From G963422445 sp963422445 (GTDB lineage: Bacteria; Pseudomonadota; Alphaproteobacteria; Thalassobaculales; Thalassobaculaceae), in NCBI GenBank assembly GCA_963422445.2, contig OY729512.2:310001-374000 (forward strand): a stretch of DNA of 64,000 nt, read 5' to 3'. This document shows positions 29,407 to 38,362 of the stretch, one piece after another. Numbering within the stretch: position 1 is the first letter of the stretch; every line of letters begins with the position of its first letter. The notes under the pieces are model-generated. The model was not told the DNA's origin and made no database searches. It saw nothing but the letters and a program-made list of their open reading frames with translations. The position numbers were made by a program, and so were the translations under genes.

Positions 29407-30903
29407 GAGCTTCTTGCAAAATTGCCGGCCCGACCGGTTTTTTGCCTTCTCGAGGCTGATTTTGTTGTCGAGGGCCTGGGTTTCGGGGCAGCCCGTGGTC
29501 TGTTGTGTTTTCACAATAACAAGATACCGAGGGGGTGACCCCGATGACCCTTGGCTCGACCCTATCCGATCTCTGGCACCGATTTCAAGGGGAACTTTTC
29601 CTTGCGTTGGCCGAGGCGGTCGGTCCTCTCCTCGAGACGCACAAGCGCTTCGTGACAGCTCTCGATCTCGTCAAGGTGGAGGGCTTCGTCGATGAGGTGT
29701 GGACCGGTCCGGGTCGGCCCCGGGAGGATCGCCGGGCGCTGGCCCGTGGCTTCATCGCCAAGGCGGTATGGGGTCTGCCGACGACCCGCCACCTGATCGA
29801 CAGGCTCAAGGTGGACCCGACGTTGCGCCGGCTGTGCGGCTGGTCGCGTGTCGCGGAGATCCCGCGTGAAGCGACGTTTTCGCGGGCGTTTGCCGAATTT
29901 TCGCAGTCCCGTCTTCCGGAGAGGATGCACGCGGCTCTGGTTGCAGAGACACTGGGCGATGCGCTCATCGGCCACGTGTCGAGGGACCCGACGGCCATCG
30001 AGGCCCGGGAGACGCCGGCCCCGACGCCGAAGGCCCCGACGCCGAACCGCAAGCGCGGCCGGCCCCGCAAGGGCGAGGAGAGGACGAAGGAGCCTGGGCG
30101 TCTCGAACAGCAAGCGAACGGGATGGATCTCGATGAGAGGCTCGACGCGCTGCCGAAGGTCTGTGATCACGGGGCAAAGAAGAATGCCAAAGGGGTCATG
30201 GAGGCTTGGCGCGGTTACAAGCTGCCTATCGACACAGCAGACTGCGGGGCGCCGCTGAGGACCGTCCTCACCGCGGCATCCGTCCATGACAGCCAGGCCG
30301 CGATCCCGCTGGCGATGATGACCGCCGGGCGTGTGACCAATCTCTACGATCTCATGGACGCGGCCTATGATGCCAGAGAGATCTACCAGATGAGCGAACG
30401 GCTTGGCCATGTGCCGATCATCGATGTCAATCCGCGCCGGGACAAGGACCTCAAGGAGGAGCGAGACCGGGAGGCCCGGGCCCGGCGTGCAATAGGCCAT
30501 GTCGATCCCGAGACCGTGCGGGTCCGGATCCGGTCCGGTGTCGAGAGGACCAACGCCCGCCTCAAGGATGAGTTTGGCGGGCGCCATGTCCGCGTCCGTG
30601 GACATTCCAGGGTCGCCTGCCATCTCATGTTCGGCATCCTGGCCCTGGCGGCTGACCAGTTGATACGTCTCGCCGCCCCATAGCGCGGCTCCGACAACGC
30701 ATGCCGACCCTTCGCGGCCCTCTCGAAGAGAGGGGCCCGGAGAGGCGTGTCCCGATGTCCACAAAGGTCCCTGTTTGTTCTCATCATCTCTGATGAGACA
30801 CCGCGAATCCATGGATTCCGACCTCCAGGTGCAGAGGTGACCGGGATCAACCGATCGATCCGGGCTCACCGGACCCTGGGGGCAGGAATTTTGCAAGAGG
30901 TTC
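29407..30903 (+). mobile_element. IS 'A' copy 1 (1497 bp, complete)
   Basis: Ends GAGCTTCTTGCAAAATT and, inverted, GAACCTCTTGCAAAATT. Flanked by the direct repeat TAAA (29403-29406 and 30904-30907), so it has a 4 bp target duplication. Other copies lie at 38363-39740 and 40920-42399, with an end fragment at 61916-62024. Confidence 0.92.
29544..30683 (+). CDS. IS4/IS5-superfamily transposase (IS A, copy 1)
   Basis: 379 residues from ATG 29544, about 8 bases after a G-rich site. An N-terminal domain of DUF772 type ('ALARGFIAKAVWGLPTTRHLIDRL', 'EATFSRAFAEFSQSRLPERM') is followed by the first catalytic Asp region 'IGHVSRDPTAIEARE' and a basic Pro/Lys-rich linker. The DDE_Tnp_1 part has 'AAYDAREIYQMSERLGH' with the second Asp and 'RSGVERTNARLKDEFGGRHVRVRG' with the Glu. 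Intact. It differs from copy 3 by scattered residues (for example Pro for Ser in 'SRDPTAIE'). Confidence 0.9.
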   Translation: MTLGSTLSDLWHRFQGELFLALAEAVGPLLETHKRFVTALDLVKVEGFVDEVWTGPGRPREDRRALARGFIAKAVWGLPTTRHLIDRLKVDPTLRRLCGWSRVAEIPREATFSRAFAEFSQSRLPERMHAALVAETLGDALIGHVSRDPTAIEARETPAPTPKAPTPNRKRGRPRKGEERTKEPGRLEQQANGMDLDERLDALPKVCDHGAKKNAKGVMEAWRGYKLPIDTADCGAPLRTVLTAASVHDSQAAIPLAMMTAGRVTNLYDLMDAAYDAREIYQMSERLGHVPIIDVNPRRDKDLKEERDREARARRAIGHVDPETVRVRIRSGVERTNARLKDEFGGRHVRVRGHSRVACHLMFGILALAADQLIRLAAP

Positions 30904-30907
30904 TAAA

Positions 30908-31208
30908 GGGAAGAGGCTGCTCTGCCGAGCCAGGGAACGACCCCAGCCGGGTCAAGAGGTTATATTCGGCAGGCGACCCGACAGAGTGGGAGCCCATGTA
31001 TTGCTTGCAGCGGCAAGCCTACTCGCATAGCGTGATCTGCCAAACGCCTGCATACTGGATGCGGGATGAAATGCAGCCTGGAAGATGATTTGAAATGCTG
31101 AAAGGACCGCAGGGCTAGAAGCGGCAAGGCGCGCGTCGCTCACGCCGAAACGGCGCAGTGTGGTCGCGCGGGTGGTGGCTGCCGCACGCTGAGAGCGTTA
31201 ACCGAACA
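30908..31208. other. Spacer between IS A copy 1 and the tRNA
   Basis: About 300 bp. No recognisable gene. It holds the 3' flank of the tRNA with a small ACGCT-CTC-AGCGT hairpin near 31188-31200 but no T-run. Confidence 0.4.
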
Positions 31209-31309
31209 TGGTGCCGCCGGCGGGACTCGAACCCGCAAAGGATGTCGTCTCTGCGACAGAGCCCAGCCAATTGGGAGTCGGCCGCGTTTACCTGTTTCGC
31301 CACGGCGGC
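31209..31309 (-). tRNA. Long-variable-arm tRNA, anticodon CCC (leucine-type body)
   Basis: Complete cloverleaf with encoded CCA. Acceptor stem GCCGCCG/CGGCGGC is perfect, discriminator A. The D arm GCG-AAACAGGTAAA-CGC contains GG. Anticodon stem GCCGA/TTGGC. The loop CTCCCAA gives anticodon CCC at 31275-31273. The T arm GCGGG-TTCGAGT-CCCGC is perfect. Between the anticodon and T stems lie 29 bases, so it is a class II tRNA. The D-arm sequence and A73 are those of tRNA-Leu, whereas CCC reads the glycine codon GGG. Either it is a leucine tRNA with a mutated anticodon (a potential Gly-to-Leu mistranslator), a decayed gene, or a special tRNA. Confidence 0.85.
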
Positions 31310-31372
31310 ACTATGTAGCGCGCCAGGCTTGACCGACAAGTGCTGCGGAATTGTAACTGCCCCGATACCACG

Positions 31373-31405
31373 TTGCTGACGGTGGCGGGACGATTGCATG
31401 TGCTG
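31373..31405 (+). repeat. Left-end fragment of the methylase/IS66 element
   Basis: GTTGCTGACGGTGGCGGGA and following bases match the left boundary of the element copies at 45931 and about 2578. Only some 33 bp remain, directly before the tip of an IS5-type element. Confidence 0.6.
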
Positions 31406-31422
31406 GGGTGGTGGTGTTTAGG

Positions 31423-31797
31423 CCGTATTGACGAATGATCGAAGCATACTCCGTGCTGAAACAACGTGAACAAACGCGAGAACCGTCCGAGCGAACTTGT
31501 CATAACATGTGGCAATGCGACGGAATTGTTTGAGCTTGTTGAAGAATCGCTCGACCTGCTCGCGCCGCTTGTATTTTTCTTGATCGTGATGAATCGTCTC
31601 AATCCGGTTCGACCGGGCGGGAATCACGGCTTCGACGCCCTGGTCGGCCAGCGCCTGGCGAATGCCCTTGCTGTCATACGCCTTGTCCATGACCGCAGCC
31701 TCCGGTGCGGGAGAGCTGGGCAAAGCCTTCCACAGCAGCTCGAATCCCACGCCATCATGGCGCTCGCCACCCGTCAACACGAAGGACACACCGGTTC
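31423..31797 (-). pseudogene. IS427-like transposase, C-terminal half
   Basis: Codes 'TGVSFVLTGGERHDG...MDKAYDSKGIRQALADQGVEAVIPARSN' and 'EQVERFFNKLKQFRRIATCYDKFAR', the C-terminal DDE_Tnp_1 half with the second Asp (MDKAYDS) and the Glu (VERFFNKLK). It is separated from its N-terminal half by the IS1634-type insertion. Confidence 0.85.
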
Positions 31798-31800
31798 TTT

Positions 31801-33707
31801 CCCCAGGTTGGCATTTTTTTGTTCTATTGTCTTTATCGCTTTGATATAGGTCGATATTTTTCTCGGCCGATTGCAACATGGCCCGACATTTTGTTGGCTT
31901 CTGTCAGCTCGTCAGACGAGCCCTCCTGCGGTGGATGGCGGGTTCCACGGCCGCTGCCGAGGAGATTTCGGCACCCTCGGCGGCCGGGCGCGTGTCCTGG
32001 CGGTTGACGATCAACGTGGCGTCGGTCTGGCGCAGACGCGTGGTGATCCGCACCCAGCTCCGCAGGACCGTCGCGGACCGATGCCCCGCACTTGTGGATG
32101 CCCGTGCGGCGAGCCGGGTACGGATCAGATGCACGGCGTGACAGGCCAGCACGGCGATCTGCAGGTGGGCCGCGATGCGACGGTCGCGCTGGTGGCAGAT
32201 CGGGCGAAGGCCGAGCTCGGATTTCAGACTGCGGAAGGGGGCTTCGATGTCGGTGATACGCCAGTCGGTCCGCAGGACCGTCTCGATATCCCGGTCGACG
32301 TGGCTGGTGCGCAGCCCATCGGCGCCGGCGCCCTCACGGCCTCGTCGTATTGCGGCCTGCGCTTGAAGCGCACGGCAGACGGGTTGGCGCCGGTGTCCGC
32401 CGTCTCGAGCGTGGTCTCGTAGGACCTGGCGACCGCAGGGAAGCGCTGCTTGAGGCGGCCTATGCTCTCCAGCACCCGTCGTAGCGCTTGAGGCGGCCCT
32501 TGACCGGGAGGCCGCTGTGGAGCCTTTCCAGCGCCGCCTCGAAGCGGGTCCGCGTCAGGCCCAGGATCGAGGTCCCGGCCTTCTTCTTGCCCTCGCTGAC
32601 AACAGAGAGCCGCGCCCTTCGTGATGCGCGCTGGTGATCAGCAAGACCTCGCCGCCGCCCCGGCCGAGGGCGATCCAGTCGTAGCCCCGCTCGCCCAGCC
32701 ACAGGATGTTCTCCGCGCTGGCCATGCCCGCGTCCATGACCACCGTGGGCGTCGGCGCCGTGCCGCCGCACACCGCCTCGAGCCTGGCCAGCGCGTCCTC
32801 CAGCCGGCCCGGCTCGTGCGCGGTGCCCGGCCGGATCTCGCACCTGCGCGGGAAGCCGGCGCCAGCGTGATCAGGGGACAAGCGTCGCGCTTCTGCCTGG
32901 AGCGGCCGAACCTGGGACGCTCACCGTGCGTGTGGCCGTGGTCGTGAAGGTTGGTGAGATCGTAGAAGGCGATGGTGTCGGGGAGGTCGAGCAGCGCGCG
33001 CTCACGGTTCAACAGCTCCCGCTGGATGGCGGCCCGGTGGCGCCAGAGAAGGGCGCCGATGCGCTCAAGCGTCTTGCGGTCGCCCGTCCAGCGGAAGAAG
33101 CGCGGCGGTCGCACAGGCGCTCGCAGTCGACCGTGCGCGGGGTCTCGTGCTCCAGGGTATCGCGGTCGATGGTGGCGATGTCGGGCTGGCGCGCCTCTTC
33201 CTGCACCGCTTCGCTGTGGCCCCCCTGGCCCTGAGCCTGGCGACGATGTCTTCGGCACGGCCGGCACGGCTTCGAGCAGCGGCGGGCGGGTGTGGAGCAG
33301 CGCCTCGGCGAGGGCTGTGACCTCCTTGCCACTTCTCGCGCGGGATCGGATCGTGGGGGCCGAAATTGAGCAGCGTCCTGTGGCGCACCCTGTCGCCGAC
33401 GCGCTGGGAGAGCATCAGCCTGTGGCTTCGCACGGGCTTGCCGTCCTTGTCGGTGTGGGTCCTGGTGGCCTTGATGTACAGGGCGCGGGCGAAGGGTTGG
33501 CGATGTGTTGCCCGGACACGCGCGCCGGCGCGCGTGGCAAGGGGGATATCGACGCGACGACAAGGTCCTGGCCCCACAAAAGAGTTCCGGGCACCCACAT
33601 CCATCATATAGAAGTTCAGGCGATGGAAGAGCCAAATATGTGATGTTCTCAGGCCGCAAACATCCCCCGATCAGGCACGAGCAGTGGAAAAAAACTGCCA
33701 ACTTAGG
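31801..33707 (-). mobile_element. IS1634-family element nested in the IS427-like element
   Basis: Short imperfect inverted ends (CCCAGGTTGGCA-TTTTTTT and CCTAAGTTGGCA-TTTTTTT). The surrounding IS5-type sequence is interrupted exactly here compared with its copy at 43453-44320. Ends are accurate to a few bases. Confidence 0.75.
31905..33530 (-). pseudogene. IS1634-family transposase, several frameshifts
   Basis: The start 'LYIKATRTHTDKDGKPVRSHRLMLSQRVGDRVRHRTLLNFG' (33480 downward) is typical of IS1634. 'DLPDTIAFYDLTNLHDHG' has the first catalytic Asp. 'GAPTPTVVMDAGMASAENILWLGERGYDW'-type sequence with the second Asp follows in another frame. 'DWRITDIEAPFRSLKSELGLRP' near 32250, holding the Glu, is in a third. 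At least four shifts separate the pieces, so it is inactive. Confidence 0.75.
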
Positions 33708-34126
33708 TTAAGGAAGCACAACCTCGTGCAACTTGGTGGAGAGCCCACCCGGGAGCGGCCGAGAGCCTGGGCCTCTTGGCCGCTGTTTTTTACCGCGCCC
33801 GCGACGTGTTGATGAGCGCGCTCGATGGTCGAAGCGATGAATACTTCCTTGAGTGGTTCATCGTCTGCCTGTTGTCTCTGTTGCCAGAGCCGTGCCCGGA
33901 GATGGCGCTTCTCCCAACGGCGAAACCGCTGATAGACGGCATTCCAATGGCCGAATTCATCGGGCAGGTCGCGCCAGGGGGTTCCGGTCCGCGCCTGGTA
34001 GAGGACGGCTTCGATGACCAGTCGGTCGCTGAGCCGTGGCGGGGCGCCAGCGGCGTGTTTGCTCTCACGCAGTAGCGGCTCGAGTATCGACCAGACAGCA
34101 TCCGGGATGAGCAGGCGTAACACCAT
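33708..34126 (-). pseudogene. IS427-like transposase, N-terminal half
   Basis: 'MVLRLLIPDAVWSILEPLLRESKHAAGAPPRLSDRLVIEAVLYQARTGTPWRDLP...' to 'AGAVKNSGQEAQALGRSR'. This is the DUF4096-type N-terminal half of an IS427-group transposase. Here the A-run is six bases and the frame continues through it, unlike the copy at 43453-44320. The gene ends at the IS1634-type insertion. Confidence 0.85.
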
Positions 34127-34194
34127 GATAAGTCCCCGGAAAATGTCATTGATGGAGAATGATCATCAGCATTTCATGAATCCCTCAACACGAC

Positions 34195-35265
34195 CTAGTG
34201 GATTGATTTCAATGTTTGGACCCCTCTTTTTCTTGCGGCGATGATGGTATCGGGATCGGCGGTCCAGACGAAGGGCTTGGCTTCGGTGGTGTTGTGTTCG
34301 TCGATGACGCGGCGGATGGCGTCCTGGAGGTCGCGTCCGGAGCGGCAGACGCCGTATTTGAGACGGCGTCGTGTCAGCTTGGCGAAAACGCCTTCGACCG
34401 CGTTCAGCCACGCGCTCGAGGTGGGGGTGACGTGGAAGGTCCAGCGCGGATGGCGTGCGAGCCAGACCCGGACGTCCTTGTGCTTGTGAGTAGCGTCTTT
34501 ATCGAGGATGGCATGGACCGGGACGCCGGCAGGTATCGTGCGCGCGATGCGGTTGCGGCATCTCGGGAACTCCTGGTGGCGATGCCGACTGGCGTGCTGG
34601 CCGATGACCGTGCCGGCGAGCACGGTCAGGGAGGCGAACAGCGTCGTCGTGCCGTTGCGCCTGGAATCATGTGTCATGGTGGCGCCGCGGCCTTTCTTCA
34701 GCGGCAGGCCGGGCTGTGTGCGGTCAAGTGCCTGAATTTGCGACGTGTCATCGATCGACAGCACGACCGCGTGAGCCGGCGGCGCAACGGAGAGGCCGAC
34801 GATGTCGGTCAGCGTCTCGACGAAAGCGGGATCGTTCGAAAGCTTGAACTGTCGCCAGCGGTGCGGCATCAGGCCATGCGCCTGCCAGACCGCCCAGACC
34901 CTCGAAGCGGCAACCCCCACAGCCTTCGCCATCGCCCGCAGCGTCCAGTGGGTCGCCGCGTGAGGCGGCGAGGTGTGGGTCAACTCTACGATCTTCGCCA
35001 CCGGCTCAGGAGCCGGAGGCGTCTTGCCCGGCGGACGCGTCTTGTCCCGCAGAAGTCCGTCCACACCGTCTTCCATAGAAGCGGTCCTGCCAGCGCCAGA
35101 CACTGTTCTTCGCCTTGCCGGTCTCTCTCATGATGGCCATCCTGCCGAACCCGTCGTCGCTCAGAAGAACGATGCGTGCCCGCCAGACGTGCGTCTGCGG
35201 GCTCTTCGGGTCCGGGACAACCGTTTCAAGGCGATGCCGGTCGTCCGAAGTGAGCGTGAATGATA
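34195..35265 (-). pseudogene. IS630-family transposase, single frameshift
   Basis: 'FTLTSDDRHRLETVVPDPKSPQTHVWRARIVLLSDDGFGRMAIMRETGKAKNSVWRWQDRF' is the helix-turn-helix half. One extra base at TTC-T-ATGGAAGAC (about 35078) puts the remainder, from 'MEDGVDGLLRDKTRPPGKTP', in the next frame. The rest includes 'AVVLSIDDTSQIQALDRTQPGLPL' (first Asp), 'HAILDKDATHKHKDVRVWL' (second Asp) and 'HVTPTSSAWLNAVEGVFAKLTRRRL' (Glu). The same extra base occurs in the copy at 46910-47944. The 5' end is cut by the IS630-type element to its right. Confidence 0.85.
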
Positions 35266-36482
35266 CCAAGCGCGCTCCAAATTGACTCACCATCCCAATA
35301 TGTTGGGGTGACGGTCCGGACGACCTTCATAGACTGTGGTGATCGACTCACCAGCGCCGGAGGATGACGATGAGTGCGGCAACGCCGATAACCTGGACGG
35401 CACACACAGCGGACGAGCTCCACGCGCTTTCGAGGCACTGCGGGGACGCGAAGCAAGCGTCGCGCGCGCGTGCGCTCGCCATGATCATGGAGGGTGCGTC
35501 TCGCACGGAGGCGGCTCGGGCGCAGGGCATGGAGCTTCAAATCCTGCGCGACTGGGTGTTGCGCTACAACACGGAGGGCTTCGACGGCCTCGCGGATCTC
35601 CCGCGCGGCGGGAGCGAGGGCCGGTTGACGGACGCGCAGATCGCCGAGATCGGCGCCTGGATCGAGGCGGGTCCCGAGCTTGAGCGGGACGGTGTGACGC
35701 GCTGGCGCGTTCAGGACATCTTACGGAAAATCGAGGAGGCCTTCGGGGTCATCTATACGGAGAGCGGTGCCCGTATGATGCTCCGAAGGGCCGGGTTTCG
35801 CTTTGTCTCGGGGCGGCCGGTCCACCCCAAAGCCGACGCGGAGCGGCAGAGGTCGTTCGTGGCGGAGTTCGAGGCACAGTTGACGTCGGCGCTCAGCTCT
35901 GAGGCGCTGGCGGGTCCGATAGAAATCTGGTTCCAGGACGAAGCGCGCATCGGCCAGAAGGGGATGACGACACGGGTCTGGGCGAATGGGAAGCAGCGTC
36001 CGCGCATCCTGCGCGACCATCGCTATGGCTACGTCTATCTGTTCGGCGCCACCTGCGCAGAGCGCGGCGTCGGCATCGCCCACGTGGCGGACAGGGCGAA
36101 CACGGCGTCGATGAACGAGCATCTGGCGGCGATCGGCGCGGCCGTGGCGCCGGGTGCGCACGGCGTGATTGTGCTGGACGGGGCGGGCTGGCATCGCTCG
36201 GGCGACCTTCTCGTTCCCCCCAACCTGACGCTCGTGCATCTGCCGCCCTACAGTCCGGAACTCAATCCGATGGAGCAGATCATTCTGTTCCTGAAATCGA
36301 ACCGCTTCGCCAACCGCGTGTTCAAGGATGTCTCCGCCCTGAGGGACGCCTGCTGGACGGGGTGGCAATGGCTGACCGACCAGCCCGACGTCATCACCAA
36401 TACAACCCGGCGCAGCTGGGCCGTAGCCCCATCGTGCTGATCCCGATGCCTCACTGTATCGGTTCATATGACTTGCGTTTGG
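35266..36482 (+). mobile_element. Second IS630-type element (1217 bp, complete)
   Basis: Ends CCAAGCGC and, inverted, CCAAACGC, with TA on each side (35264-35265, 36483-36484). TA targets are diagnostic of IS630. It is inserted at the 5' end of the older IS630-type gene. Confidence 0.85.
35370..36440 (+). CDS. IS630-family transposase, intact
   Basis: 356 residues from ATG 35370, six bases after GGAGG. Winged-helix N-terminus ('SRARALAMIMEGASRTEAARAQGMELQILRDWVLRYN'), 'GVIYTESGARMMLRRAGF', then the DDE core: 'EIWFQDEARIGQKG' near 190 (first Asp), 'VIVLDGAGWHRSGDL' near 268 (second Asp), 'PPYSPELNPMEQIILFLKSNRF' near 292 (Glu). Unrelated in detail to the IS630-type gene on its left. It looks active. 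Confidence 0.93.
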   Translation: MSAATPITWTAHTADELHALSRHCGDAKQASRARALAMIMEGASRTEAARAQGMELQILRDWVLRYNTEGFDGLADLPRGGSEGRLTDAQIAEIGAWIEAGPELERDGVTRWRVQDILRKIEEAFGVIYTESGARMMLRRAGFRFVSGRPVHPKADAERQRSFVAEFEAQLTSALSSEALAGPIEIWFQDEARIGQKGMTTRVWANGKQRPRILRDHRYGYVYLFGATCAERGVGIAHVADRANTASMNEHLAAIGAAVAPGAHGVIVLDGAGWHRSGDLLVPPNLTLVHLPPYSPELNPMEQIILFLKSNRFANRVFKDVSALRDACWTGWQWLTDQPDVITNTTRRSWAVAPSC

Positions 36483-36563
36483 TATGAAACACCAGGGCGC
36501 ATCTTGCAGACCTCCGTGATCGACAAATCAACGGATATCTCTGTAAGGATCAATATACTAGTG

Positions 36564-36797
36564 CCGGCCAGCCGCTGCAGGTGGGTTACCCAGGGCCTGG
36601 TGCGAACCGCGGTCGTGTGATTCAACTTCGTGCCCGACCGGATGCACTGGGCGCGCTGCGCCGGGCACAACATCACCGACCGCCAGCGCATCACGCGCAA
36701 GGCGGCGGACCGGGGCCGGCGCTACGCGGCGCTGCCGCCGGGCGAACGCCTTGCGGTGCTATCCGCCATGATGGCTGTCGAAGCCGAGACGCCGTAA
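36564..36797 (+). pseudogene. D12-class DNA methylase remnant, copy 2 (C-terminal part)
   Basis: Starts abruptly in the GWR-LQVVTQGLVRT region and reads on in mixed frames to the 'RRYAALPPGERLAVLSAMMAVEAETP' end. Only the last third is left. As at 46019-46694 it is followed directly by the IS66-type transposase. Confidence 0.75.
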
Positions 36798-36869
36798 TGG
36801 GCTAGACGGAGGATCTCGCCACCTCTGCCGAGGCATTTGCGGGCCCGGGATCTCTCCCCATCCGGGATA

Positions 36870-37962
36870 TCCGTAATCTTCAAGGACGGAGGACGGAGGC
36901 TGTTGCGCCTGGCCACGGCGCTCGTCGAGACGATTGCGGCGCTTGATCCGGACAAGACCACGCTCGAGCGGGAGATCGCGGCCCTGCGGGACCGCATCGC
37001 CGCGTTCGAACGCAGTGCGACGCTCGACAGCACCACCAGCAACAAGCCGACGTCGAGCGATAGCCTGAACAAGAAAATCACAACACCGAAGTGCACCCGG
37101 AGCCGCGCGGACCGTCCGCGACGCCGAACGGCGGCCAGCCGGGCCACCACGGGACCGATCCTGATGCCGATCGTGGCCCCGGACCATGCTATGGACACGA
37201 TCCGGCCGCCTGCGACGGGTGCGGCGACGCGCTGACGGAGACCGACCATCACGGCACGCGGAACCGCAACCACTGGAGACCACCGAACACCGCGCCCATC
37301 GCTGCTTCTGCGGGACCGCGACCGCCCCGGTCCAGTAAGGGCCACGCATCACCGCGTGGGTAAGCGATCTGCTGCATGTCCGGTCAGTCTCGAGAAGAGA
37401 CTGGCCGACCTGATGAACAACCGGTTCGCCGTGCCGATCTCCACAGCCACGATCGCCGTCATGAGCCGGCGCACTGCACAGTGCTTCGAAAACGTCGTCG
37501 ACCGGATCCGGACCGTGGCCCCGGTCAAACACCTTGACGAAACCGGAGCCCACATCGAAAGCCGTACCCGCTGGCTCCATGTGCTGTGCTCCCCACTCCT
37601 GACCGTCCTGCACATCCGCACCGGACGCGCCGATGTCGACCGGGACGTCACGGGCCCCCTCGTCCATGACGATTTCGCCAGTGACGTTACCCTCGAGGAT
37701 GTGCGTCACGCGGCCTGCAACACCCATCATCCGCGCGAACTCCAAGCCCAATCGACATCGAGAAGGAAGACGGGGTCCGCAGCATGCACCGCCTCCTCGA
37801 ACGTGCTCGCAGGGCCGTGTAAATCGCACGCGAGACCTGCCGGAACAGGCATGGGTCCTTGGTCGATCTCATCGGCAAAGCCCATGATCGCATCCTCGAC
37901 CGGGTCATCGCTTTCCATGACGCGCAGCCGCCGCTCCAGAGCGGCAAGCGCGGACGAAAGCT
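36870..37962 (+). pseudogene. IS66-family transposase (TnpC), copy 2, degraded
   Basis: Pieces in order: 'TLEREIAALRDRIAAFERS', 'LDSTTSNKPTSSDSLNKK' (the IS66 'SSKPPSSDG' motif), the zinc part 'CDGCGDALTETD', 'LADLMNNRFAVPISTATIAVMSRR', 'VKHLDETGAHIESRTRWLHV' (catalytic Asp), 'LVHDDF' and 'ACNTHHPRELQAQ'. Many shifts. The C-terminal DNNxAER part is missing and the sequence runs into an unrelated toxin-antitoxin remnant near 37963. Confidence 0.8.
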
Positions 37963-38134
37963 CCGCAAGGCGGCTGATCTGCATGAAGGCGATATGATCG
38001 CCTTCGCGTCGGAAAACGATTGTCTGCGCCTCTACAAGGTCGCGCCGGGACGTGATGATCATTTGCACAGCCTCACAGGCACGATGAGCGAATGGGCCTC
38101 TCTCGAGGACAAGGACGCGTGGTGTGAGCTATGA
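37963..38134 (+). pseudogene. AbrB/MazE-type antitoxin remnant
   Basis: Reads 'LRKAADLHEGDMIAFASENDCLRLYK' and 'LTGTMSEWASLEDKDAWCEL' to a stop that overlaps the next ATG. This matches the pattern of AbrB-fold antitoxins (R-xALGLxxGDxIAF) with an acidic tail. The DNA-binding first strand and the start are replaced by IS66-type sequence. Confidence 0.55.
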
Positions 38135-38358
38135 ACCATTGGACATCGTCGTGGGTTCCGTTTACGAACCGACAAGCTGCGAAGCACCGGGTCGACCCTG
38201 GTGATCTTTTCAGCGGAATTCGACGAAAGACACGCGCAGTCGGCCCTAGCCATGATCATCGCGTCGCAAGGCGCGGTACGGTCGAGCGACGTGATCATTG
38301 AAGATTGGTGCGAAACCGGTTCGACCATGTCCCGTCAGGTTCGTCTCAAGATGTTCAC
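38131..38358 (+). pseudogene. PemK/MazF-type toxin remnant
   Basis: ATG overlaps the antitoxin stop (ATGA), as in intact pairs. 'VPFTNRQAAKHR', then after one shift 'STLVIFSAEFDERHAQSALAMI' and 'SSDVIIEDWCETGSTMSRQVRLKMFTHE'. These are the PFTDRQAxKRRPALVxS and RVRLKxFT motifs of MazF-like endoribonucleases. Frameshifted and cut at its 3' end by IS A copy 2, so not functional. Confidence 0.55.
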
Positions 38359-38362
38359 CCAT

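Larger units (their letters stand above)
31420..34195 (-). mobile_element. IS427-like IS5 element interrupted by an IS1634-type element
   Basis: Ends GG(C)CGT(A)TTGACGAAT, inverted at the right, with TA on both sides (31418-31419, 34196-34197). The copy at 43453-44320 is the same IS without the insert. About 1.9 kb of another IS lies inside, between about 31797 and 33707. Confidence 0.85.

Noticed and set aside
29562..30896. Very long open frames (440-490 codons) antisense to the IS A transposases
   Set aside because: They mirror the GC-rich transposase gene, have no conserved motif or ribosome site, and recur only because the IS is repeated.
31209..31309. An ordinary tRNA-Gly(CCC)
   Set aside because: Normal tRNA-Gly is class I with a 4-5 base variable loop and U73; this one has a 29-base variable region, A73 and a leucine-type D arm.
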